Below are positions 35,801 through 47,800 of a DNA stretch of 64,000 bases, in pieces (positions within the stretch are counted from its first letter, which is position 1; the number at the start of each line of letters is the position of its first letter). Below the pieces are notes generated by a model that saw only the letters and a program-made list of their open reading frames with translations, was not told where the DNA came from and made no database searches. This DNA comes from Notospermus geniculatus. Its lineage: Eukaryota; Nemertea; Pilidiophora; Heteronemertea; Lineidae. The DNA is taken from assembly GCA_002633025.1 (NCBI GenBank), contig NMRB01000148.1:371328-435327 (forward strand), written 5' to 3'. The translations under genes and the position numbers were made by a program.

Positions 35801-38800
35801 CTGGGGCCGTATGCATAAAACATCTTAAGTGTAAAATTTCCCTTATCTTTTGTTTGGAACAATAGTTTAAGGGAAATTTTACACTTAAGATGTTTTATGC
35901 ATACGGCCCCTGGCCTCTTTGGGGTTTTGGTATAGATGTGGGTTTAGTGGCTTTCACAGTCATTGGGGCTGTCAGAAGTTGTGGCCGAGAAGGCCTGTTC
36001 AGAGTTCTTGTCTTGGCCAGTGGGGCTGTTGCCTATTCAATGGGTTCGTTCCAAGTGAATTAGGCTGTTATAGTTATTGAATGCGGTTGACTTGTTCCAG
36101 GTCAGTGGGCGTGCTGCCTATTCAATGGGTTGGTTCCAAGTGAATTAGGCTGTTATAGTTATTGAATGCGGTTAACTTGTTCCAGGTCAGTGGGGCTGCT
36201 GCCTATTCAATGGGTTGGTTCCAAGTGAATTAGGCTGTTATAGTTATTGAATGTGGTTAACTTGTTCCAGGTCAGTGGGGCTACTGCCTATTCAATGGGT
36301 TGGTTCCAAGTGCATTAGGCTGTCATAGTTATTCAATGTGGTTAACTTGTTCCAGGCCGGTGGAGCTGTTGCCTATTCAGTGAGGTTATTATGAGTCATT
36401 CTGTGTATTGAATACAGTGAGGTTGTTGGACTAGAGGTCGTTGAGGCTAGCAGCAATTCAATCTGATTATACTGCTAAAGTACAAGCATGATTGCTGAGG
36501 CTGCCCTAATAAAATGAGGTTATGAGTGGTCAGTAATACTGACAGGACGTTTAAATCTTTTAACCTCATCAGTCTTATGACATCTGAGACCCGACGTCAT
36601 CTGACCCCTGTCACCACTTTCACTTAGGAAGAAAAATATTGACGTACATTTGCCTAAAAAGGGTAAATCATATATTGACATTTATTAAAAAGGATGCGAT
36701 TCCTACCAGACACTTGGCCCAACACAATCAATCATTCTCAACCCTGTCATCGACCAGACTTGTCTGAGAGGGAAAACGTGCTCAAGTTTATGGCTGGAGA
36801 AATATTAGTAATGAAACCTTGCATTATCCTGTTGATCCGTACTATAGTGGGTATGAATATTTGATGCAGTGATACTTGTTTGTGTTATTCTCAGGTCGCT
36901 CCACGGCCTGCCCCTGATGCGAGGGACACTTAGGGAAGATTCCCTTTACAATCTAACCAATTATGAGAGAAAGTGGTGTGCGGACCAACGTGTTGGACAC
37001 TACTGGTAAAAGTTCAGTGTGGCAGTTCAGTCCTGTTGTACAGGTTCCTGTTGAGATAAGGGGATTTTGTATCCTTCAGGCTTTGGTTCATTGATTTGAT
37101 AGTTATGACTATCACTGTGGTGTTTTGACTTGTCACCACCAACAGTGACTACATTGCCCTGACTATCAAATGCTGCAGGCTTGCATCCAAGGGTCTCAGC
37201 CCTCAGAGGTTAGCAAGGCATACCAGGAGTGCTGGTGGAGTGGCCCTGGGTTCCTATTAAGTTAAATTCTGCGGACTATGCATCCAGGGGCCTCATCCCT
37301 CAGTAGTTAGCAAGCCAGGTGGCCCATATTCATAAAACTACTTAAGTCTAAGTGTAACACTTATCCTTTGTTCAACACAAAGGTAAGTATCACACTTTGA
37401 CTTAAGCGGTTATTGCACAATATGAGGATCAAAATGGGCAATATTATTGCCAGTCTTTCTTCTACCCATCATGGCTGAAGACGATGCCCCTATTTTGGGC
37501 CCCATATTGTGCAATAATACTATGGGCAGCTTTAAGTATGTTTATGAATATGGACCCCAGGAGTGTTTGGAGGAATTTTGTCCTTGAATTGGCATGGAAG
37601 GAGGAGTGCCGTGGCCTGTCTTGGCACCCTGCTCCCTTCACAACTGAGGAAAATGACATGAATGTGTCCCCACCAAGGACAAATTGGTACTCTATGTATT
37701 GTATCGATTGCGAAGTAACAATGTTCATTTACTCATTGCCAAGATTCTGACAGTTCCATACCCTTAATGGTTTTTTTGGATGACAAGATATATCTGGACA
37801 CTCTACTCATAATGGTTCCATTGTCAACTGTCCAGCTGCAAATCTGGCTGTAGTTATATAGAAAGGTCCACATAGTGCATTCGTTTTCTCTCCTGATGTG
37901 ACAGGCAAGTTTACAACTTGGAACGATACTGTGGTGCGAACAAACACTCCACAGATTCCGATCTATATCCTTGCTCAATACAGTAAAAAATCGGATGTAT
38001 TTGAAGTATCATTTGACACATTCATTTGTTTCCGTAGAAATATTATTGCCAAGAAATCGCGGAGCTGTTGCTGGTCCATTTTGGGGATCAAACATAGACA
38101 TGAGGCTTGGCGCCAGACAGCATGGAACTTGGTATACTTAGCAAAGCAATGAATACTTGGTGGAATATTTGTATTCCGGATACTGTGAGAAAAACCACTG
38201 GAGAGATTGTTGATGCAGCTGTGTTTTTTGGGACTTGGTCGGAAATGATGTACAGTAATGGAACATTTGCTGTTTTCTTTTGGTAGCAATGGGACTGCAG
38301 CTTTTGTGCTTAGTTACGGTTCCCTGATCTCTGAGAAATGAGATGACAGTTTTTCTACTCCAACGCAATCACATGAAGACACAAGACCGATACATCTGTT
38401 TGATGCTCTTTTGCCAGTAGCTGGTGAGGTGGAGTGTGGTCACCCTGAGGTAATCTATAGTTCTTAATGCCGCTCCCTCCGTCACTCCGTAAGAACCTCC
38501 GACATTCTCAGGATGGATTATGGTTTTACCAGGTCCTTTGTTGGTGGGGTTGGTCAGTGGTATTGTTTAGATGATTCCTTTATGCAGGGGCATGGCTTGG
38601 ATTAGTGCACCTGGCATGAAGTCCCCTATGGCTTTGTGTTCTTAAGCTCATAGCACTGATGTTAATTTGAATGTAGATGACTGTGGTTGGTCAGCTCTCT
38701 CCTCGTTTGAATGGCATAGGCAAAAACTGGGGTTAATATAATTTACCGCCCTGTTTATTTTTTTACCAGCAGTGGTCAGACAAACATAAAGCGGTCCAAC

Positions 38801-41800
38801 CACGTACAATATTATTGCACAATATGGGGCCCAAAATGGGTGTCATGTGCTTCTGGCATAATGGAGGGAAGAAGGATTGGCAATAATATTGCCCATTTTG
38901 ATCCTCATATTGTGCAATAATATTGCATGTGGATTGGCCACTTTAGATAACAAATAGACTTCACTGAGTGTCCACATTGTCCAAGGTGAGACAGAACGAA
39001 AGAAGGGTCGGACAGATAAACAACGAAATTGACAAGTCCGACGTCATAGGGCGGTTGGCTATTGTACAACTCCATTACCAGAACAAGCCAATATCATATT
39101 GATATACGAGTATTCTCGGTTAATAATAAGTGATTCCTCGAGTTGAGTTGATGCTATATGCAGTTGCACTTTAAGAATCCCATGGTGACGTCTTGTCACT
39201 ACGATAGAGTTAATTGACAGAAATTCTAAAAGTGCGCATACATTGTCCTCACACACTGTTGAAAACTCGGGCTTGGGATCTTCATTGATCCAGGAATCCT
39301 GAATATCATGAGACGTGCGATGGTGAATATCCCACGCGAGTTGCCTTTGCGGGCTGTAATCATATTCCTCAATTAGCTACAAAGAGAAACACTTCCCTTG
39401 GCCAAACTTCATAAAGTATTGTTATGAGGTTCAAGATGGCAATTTGCTGGTACTTTTTTTGGAAATCGATGAGGTTTTCTCAGATAACACATACATTATT
39501 GCCTCGAATGTTTAATAACATGTGACAAGAAAGTTGGTTCATTTTCAATATAAATGCATGAGGTTTGAAAGTTTCGTACTAAGAGGATCCTATAAATTTG
39601 TGTGAAGATATTAGCATGGATTATTTTGAATGAAATGTATGGTGTTTTGAGAGTCTGACGACAGTTAAGATTAAGCAATCGCACTTGGTATTCACCCCAA
39701 GTGAATATAGTCAGACTGATGAAGTTTAACCCATGGTGGGTAAAGAGACTGTATGTACCAACTTCATTGTCATTGCTGTATACTGAACCAGCAAAAGGAA
39801 TATTTTATGGACACATGTTGTTGAGCAAGAAGAAGTCATCCTTAACTTAAGACGTCAAGAACCAAAAACCTTCCCTATCCTAAGACATCATGAACAGAGA
39901 AGCCTAGCTTCCCTATCCTAAGACATCATGAACAGAGAAGCCTAGCTTCCCTATCCTAAGACATCAAGAACAGAGAAGCTGAGCTGCACTCTATCCTAAG
40001 ACATCAAGAACAGAGAAGCCTAGCTTCCCTATCCTAAAGACATCAAGAACAGGGAAGGGGCTTCCTTATCCTAAGACGTCAAGAACAGGGAAGGAGATTC
40101 CTTATCCTGAGACATCAGGAACAGAGAAGCCTAGCTTTCCTATCCTCTAAGCCACCAAGAACAGAGAAGCCTGGCTTTCCTATCCTATAAAGACATCAAG
40201 AACCGAGAAGCCTAGCTTCCTTATCAAAAGACATCAAGAACAGACATGACATAGAAGCTTGGCTTTTGCACTCATACCAAGGATGGTGAAGATCTAACCA
40301 TACCTTCCTACGAAGACACTCCAGCTTCTCATCTGAGCTGATATTCTGGTCCATACGTGTGGTGAATCTGTGTGATTCATCATTCTCTAGTTCTTACTTC
40401 AATATTCATATATAAAGGATCATCAATTGAAAGTATTTCATACTTATGTGTCCATTACCCATGGGGTTATTCTTGACAAATCTCTTATGATGGCTGTTTG
40501 TTCCCGAAAGTGATGTCTAACAATCTGCTGTTGAGTTTTTTCACTGCGAGTTGATGACTCGAGAAGTCCATGTTATCCCAATTGAAACCTGCGGACAGGC
40601 TTGCGATGATATTGATAAATTCAAGGCGACACCGACACCGTCGGACACAAAAATTGTGAAGAATTGGCTTGGAAAACACTCAAAGTGCAACTGGCCTTTC
40701 CTGATATCTTTTGCACTGAGGTCATTGCGTTCAATCGATTGAACTTGCTGGGAATTTTCCCATCTAGATAACCAGATGGGCAAAAAACCCATATTCTTAT
40801 GTCTGTCCATCGGATTGGATTGCTTTAGCTACCTTTGGTGTACTTTTAGCAAGGCCAGTTTGAGTGCCTATCTGGAAGAAGACTGCCTCCTTTGCAGGGG
40901 CGTAGCTAGCTTTTATGACGTAGGGGGGCAAAATGGGGGCAAAATTGATCGAGTCTGGAAAGTGAGGCCGGAGGGGGGTCTGGGGCCCTCCCCCCCAAAA
41001 ATTGAAAATCTACNCCCACCATGATGAGTGACGAAGAGAGCAAGCAAGAACCCCTGTGGCCATTATTCATAAAACTACTTAAGTCTAAGTGTGGCACTTA
41101 TCCTTTGTTCAACACAAAAGATAAGTATCACACTTTGACTTGACTATGTTTATGAATATGGATCCTGATTTGTACAATAAATCGGAAAGTCGTATCCGAA
41201 TATTTCGCAAATTTTTGACCCCAATTGGGGTCTTCCTCAGGCGCTATGTAGAAGAGATCCCAGAGGTGAAGCTGATTTATACCTTAGGATAACTGCCCAC
41301 AGGCATGGCAGGGGATGCCAACAAGAGAATGGTAGTCATTTGGGAGTATATCATGATTTTGGTTCTGTCATGCTTACGAGATCCCTTCGTCCATGATATG
41401 CCACCAACCCTTTAAAACCAGATCAGAACTTTGTAATTACAGATCAGTATGGAAGTCATATTTGTCATTTTGAAAGCTTGACATTCCATTATGGTTGGAT
41501 TTAGATGGTAAAGATATATTACAACTCTATACTTAATTTGATATGGAAGGGCTTGCCCAACTATGATGGCCAAACTTTATCAGCCTGACTATCTTTAACC
41601 AGTCCTACCTAAACTACGTCTGTTAAACGCTGATTTCTGTATATCTGGACATCTGCCTGAGTGTCACAAGGTGATTCTTGGCTCTACAAGATAGCAGAAT
41701 ACAAAATAGAACCTAAATTGATAGGAAATGGTTATGGCATTATTTTCATATTGTTGAGACATCCGTCAGACTCGATGGATGCTGGTCGATAATTGAGTGC

Positions 41801-44800
41801 TGTTGTTGGCCTGCCGGGATCGATTTCTGATGAACTAGACATAGCATTTCTCGCTTGGCTAATTTAGGAGGATATTATTTCTGCTGTATTGTCGTAATGA
41901 GGACTTCATCCGACCAGTGTAGGTGTTGGCGCATCAAGGTTCTCAAGCCTAGGGCAGTAGATGGCTGGGGCGATTGTTCAGGTAGTTCGCGATAGATAAC
42001 TGGCCACCTCATGACTTTTGTGATAAAATGCTTGAACTCATCTGCCCCTAGGTTTGAGCCGACAGTTCTGTTGAAGTTTCTAAAGGTGCCTACAGGTCGA
42101 CATTGCATCTTGAAGCAACTCGACGGATCCGTCGCAGATAAAAAAACTACCACGCGCAGGTCGACATTTCAGCGATTGAGAGGAACTCGGAGCAACTGGC
42201 TGTTGCTCGAACAGCACGCTCAACTAGCGGATCCAGCAGTTGCCTGGAGACGCAAGCGTGCTCAGGTCGACGAAATCGGCAACTGATCAGTCCCTCCGAG
42301 TTGCTTCCATCGCTGGAAAACTAGTTGCTGCGAGTTGCTTCAAGACACAATGTCGACCTGTTAGCACCTTAAAGCCCCACAGTATTGAATTTTATGATAT
42401 TTTCAAAAAGTTAGGAGAGTGCACATAGAGGTCCCATAGCCTCGTGAAGGTCCCCAGAATGCTGCCTGATACGCACTTCGTAGAATCAAAGCCTAGTTTT
42501 CAGCACGCATTGGAAAAAACTGCAGGGAGAGCTCTAATGTATTCTGACAGAGCGTAGTACATTTTACACTACGCTGACGTCGTACGAAAATTGCGGCGAT
42601 GATTTGCGTTTTTCACATTCAATACAGTGGGGCTTTAAAAGCCATGGAAATGAATTGGAAAAAAAATGAAGAGGGAATCTTCAGATAGTTCACAAGAACA
42701 ACTTCTCTTCAAATAATTTTCAATCAGTGCCACAGGATGTGAGAAAACTTTGACAGACGTTGCCGTCTGCTGGACTCTGGGGACAGATGAGTTGAATGTA
42801 GGAATGTCACAAAATGATTTCACCCATTACAATCAATTTATGATACGAGTAAATGTTCTTATAAATCTTATATGTGTGGTATATGTATCATTTTATTGGG
42901 GAAAATACTTTTGGTTATGGTATTATAGGGCATATGTGAGTGGCAATACGGCATTACTAGACATTTGATGGCGATAATAAATCTATTGGAATCATCATAG
43001 TTCTGAACAAATATGCGGATGTGGTATGGAAGGAAGGCAAAATTGCACTTTCAAGATACTTTGCCTGTTGCTGAGTTGGAACGGAGAGATGTAGACAAAA
43101 TGGCTTTGGGCAGAGTTGAGGGGCAATTTGGAACATGTTGGTAAATTTATTGGTTGGAATATGGCCAAGGCGGAATGGGGAAGGATCATGTGGACTAACA
43201 ATACCTGGTCAATCAAGGAACAATATCCGCCGCCTGTTGTGTCTGGCAAACTGATTGCACAAGAGAAATTCCATCTGCAGCCGTCTGGAAGCCAAGTGGA
43301 TGTCTAACCCTTCCTTTATGACAATGTCTCGTAATTGCTCTTCAGAATTATTCTGATGGCTTTCTCATTACACGGATAAGAATAACTCGAACCGATTGAT
43401 TCAGAAATGATTAAATGTCTAATACCATCCCTGATATTGTCGGCAATGTGCCATCTCTGATTGCGTTCTTCTCAGAAAGTAACAATGCTAAGATTCCTCT
43501 TTCCAATAAAATGAATTATGAGGAAGGTATTTGTGGCGGTATTGACACTGCTGTTCTTGTTACTTGTCCAACTAGGAAAGTCTTATAAGAAGTTCAACTA
43601 ATATATCACCTTGCCAACGTACTTTGCTATCGTTATATGAAACATTGGCTTGGAACCTGAGGTCTCCTTGCTAAGGTACCAAGATGTAATACCGGTAATG
43701 ACAATGATTTTCATATATTGTACCTTGTGTTGTATTATATTGGATATTCCATCAGGGCTGAAACCAAAGCATTATTGGTTCGAAGTATGGAAGTGGCCAT
43801 CTCAAGCTACTCATATTCCTTACTTGGAAGGGGTCTTTTACCGTACTTGCCCTTGCAAAGGCACAAGGTACATCAGGCACTACAACTTACTGTCCCATCC
43901 AATGGATGTGAAGAACCAGGGATGGTTAATCCCATGTATGGCCCAGACTGGATTCAAAGTTGGGACTTGTGCTTGCAAGAGGACATGATAACCACTAGGC
44001 CATCAGGACTCCAATTGCATACTGGGGTTGCACTAGCTCTGGCATACGTACCAGGGGGATGTGTGTGAATGCCTGCCAGACGTCACAGAATGGCAAATAG
44101 TGCTGCCATGTGCCCCCCACGCACACAAAAACCTAGCCAACGGCTCTGAAGTTCATGTGACTTTCTTCAAGATGTCTGCACCAGCCAAGGTGAATGTCAC
44201 AGATAAAGGCAGTAAGATAAATCGTTTTAACAAAGAGCTGCATTATGAATCTATCTGTCAACCAAAGACCCTGAAGTTTTCTGCTCACAAACTCGATTGT
44301 CAAACTAATTGGCATTCCTTTGCATAATAAAATGCAGGAAGGTTAATAGTTGTCATATTTATTGTGATTTTTACGTCCAGGATTACATTCTTGCGGGATG
44401 ATGGATGAGAAAGCGATTAATTAGTTTGGATGATCAATCTTGGGCTCGTCGTCGTCGAGGGTTTGCGACTTAATTACGCGAAATAATAGACAGGGATAAG
44501 ATTGGTCCAATATTGACAGACAAATGCCAATTAATTGTTGCATTTGTTATGGCAGTGTCTATCCTTTCGCTATTTCTGGTAATACCCGGCAGAAGAAATA
44601 TGGCTTTACGCGCTGACAGTAGCAATAAGGCTTAACTTGATGAGCACTGGAATGTCCTACCAAGCATTCCTGATGAAGGGCTAATTACTGTGTCGTGTTT
44701 CTTTGGCTTGTTTATGAAGTTCTGCATTCGGGTGTCTAGCATCTGGTGGCCTATAAATTTCCATGTTGATCTTAACACCTGGGGCAAAACTGTATCCAAA

Positions 44801-47800
44801 ACCTTCACTTTGTGTTGCACACACACCAAAATTGCAGTTGTAAGGTCACAGAGGTCTGGCATTGCCGGGTCCAGCTTCTCCTGTTGGTGATGGTCAGCAC
44901 TGCTGGCCACTCAGCGGGCTGTTGATATCTTCGAATCGAAGTCCTAACACTGACGTTTTTGATATGATAATGTTGGAGGAGCTAGATTCCAGTGGCAAAG
45001 CCAGGTGTCTGTATCCTTACAACTGCGATTTTGGTGTAGTAGTAACTTTACTTTATTTCATACACAGTCAGAAAGAAGTCTTAGATTCCAAAGCGAAACG
45101 GTTCCTCTCCTTTTAGAAGTGAGTAAACCATGATTGGTTCTGGATGTATTCTTGGTTGGGGAGCTTGCATTGGCCATGATGGTAATGGGAGCCAAGCAAA
45201 GTACATTACATTTACATACCCGGTAGTTGTTGTAGTATATGGGGCAGCATCATTGGTCTCAGACTCCTAAATCTCATCAACAATGTCCACCAGTTCAAGG
45301 AACATCAGCTTTGCAAAGGAATTTTCTGCCCCAGCCTTGCATGCATGGATTTTGTGGTTTAGTGCAGCATTTTAAATCATTTGTTATAGTTTTCATTGGT
45401 TTCAAGCCTGAAGATGGCAAAGTGGAGCTTGTACTTTTTTGCATGCTTTGGTAAATCTCTTGTTGTTGATTGATTCATTGCATTTTAAGCCATTTCTGTG
45501 TTGTGTACATTTCATCTGCGTGTTTGGTCCTGTTGTCGTTGTATCAATGTTGTTAATCTCTGATATTTGTGCTTCATCAATTTCAGCTAGAATTTCATGC
45601 CGTTAATCTAATCTGAAAACTAAAAAACTAGGGCAGACACTTTGACTCTTACAACTAAAGCTTTGTCATGAAGTCTTTGAACAGCTTTCATAGCATTCAG
45701 GGTGTCTACAAGTCTTAAAAAGTCTTAAATTTGGAACTTCCATTTTCAAGGCCTTTTTAAAAAGTCTTAAATTTGAAAATTTTTGTAAGAAGGTCTTAAA
45801 AAGGTCTTAATTTTGACTTCAAGACAATTTTGGGAAAAAGTTACAGGTGTTTTTTCTGCCGATGCTTGTGTAAGCCTAGGTTATTTGGGGCCAGCCTGCA
45901 TTCAAGTGAATACCTGTAGGCCTACCAAATTTACAGACAATGGGAAAAGATGAAAATAAGTCTTCCCCTTCACTGCCTGACATCCCCCAGGGATCTGTTT
46001 TGGTACTTCATTAAAAAGAAAATAGATCTTAAATTTTGCTGATACTTGGTCTTAAAAAGTCTTAAAAAGGTCTTAAATTTGGTGCGCCATGGGCTGTAGA
46101 CACCCTCATAAATGTGTGACACAAGTTTCTATTCAAGCTAAGATCTCAGAATGCTTCAGTTGTACCAGTAGCTTTGGCCAATTTCAATTCCTTTCCTCCG
46201 CACCCTTTGGATTTTGCCTCAGTCTCTTATAGTCACTGATTATTTCATGACTTCGCAGCTCTATTACGAAGCAGGAGACTGGTACTATAATACGGATTGG
46301 TATAGGATGGTATGTTTGATTAACGGCTCATTAACATTTCATGACAATTACTTTAACGATCAATTCATTGTAAAAAATTCTAATTAATTCTCAAGTCCCA
46401 GTCGAGTTTGTCACTATGTAGCTTTTGGGCAATGCAGAAAATCGTTAGGAAGCAACAGTGGGCTTAATACATGGCCTATTGACAAAAAAGGTGACCTACA
46501 GCAAAGTGAGTCAGAATGCACCGGAAAGAAGACCCAAGATGACACCAGAGAATAATAGGAGCTGTCAGCAAGTTGACCAATAGGTGTCACTACGGCCCAA
46601 TTCAATGCATATAGCGGACCCATTCATTCTTGATCGAGCACCAATCACGTGGATTTTCCTGTGTATTGGCCCGCTAGAACTTTGCTGCCATCTTTTGGCA
46701 ATACGTGCGGCTGACTGCTCCTATTACAGAAGTGGACAAAGTCAAATTTCACAATGGGCAGACAATGCTGAAATCAACAAACCGTTGGTGTCAACTTGGG
46801 TATTTCTGTGTGCATTCCAACTCATTTTGCTGTCACGGGTCACACATATCAATTTCCTTACAGCTCTTGTATGCACTTCCCTGCAAAAAGTATTGTTTCA
46901 ATGATTTGTCATGTGATATCCTTTCGAAATTTCGAACTCTCTCTTATGAATAAAATATGAGAATTTTCATTGAACCCATTATTTGTGCAAGCGTGTAAGT
47001 TTTTTTTCCCTAGATATCAGTTTTCTTGGTTTCTGCATTTTCCATCAGCTGCAGAAATTGACAAATATTCGGCACTCATCTGTTGGACATTATACCCTCT
47101 AATGAACTAATAATCTTATTCATCATACAATTCATGATTAAAACATCCAGTGACTTTCTAATGCCATCGTATACTAATGTTTTCTCTTATATTTTATGCA
47201 CCCATCCCCACTGCCCCTTTGAAACTTCTAGAATGGTAATGAATCAAATCGCAAAGAGCAGTTTGACATTGTAATCTGTGGTCAGCAGAACAACAGTGGC
47301 ATTGATATTTTCATCTTCCTCCAACCGAAAAAAGCAGTAACAATGGTACTGCTAATCCAATCAGTTGGAGCATGGTTTATTGAAGTATTAAGCTTTGTTT
47401 CTATGGCTAAGTACAAAAATCATTCAGCCTAAGCCAACACAACAGCACACTAGGGGATATCGCAAGCAATCTGATTGCAAGCGGGCAAAATCAGCTGTTG
47501 ACGCCAAGTGGGCGCCGGACAGCGATGGGTGGAATCCTCTCACCAGCGATGTTCACCCATTGTCACAATACCAAAGATAATATTGCCTAGTCTGTGGTGG
47601 CTGGCAAGTAGATCGGTGGCGAGTAGATCACTTGCGATATCGCCTAGCGTGCTGCTGGCTTAAGCAATTTCAAAGTACGGTTTTGGAGGGAGCGTTGTGC
47701 CGTATGTTGATGATTCACTATCAGACTAGAATTTTGAATTCAGTTTTGATATCTGACAAAGTAATAATTTTCGTCATCAATATTTTACTAATAGTTTCAG

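Noticed and set aside
38029-38151. Possible exon after TTTCCGTAG
   Set aside because: Open, but without a convincing donor or any family match.
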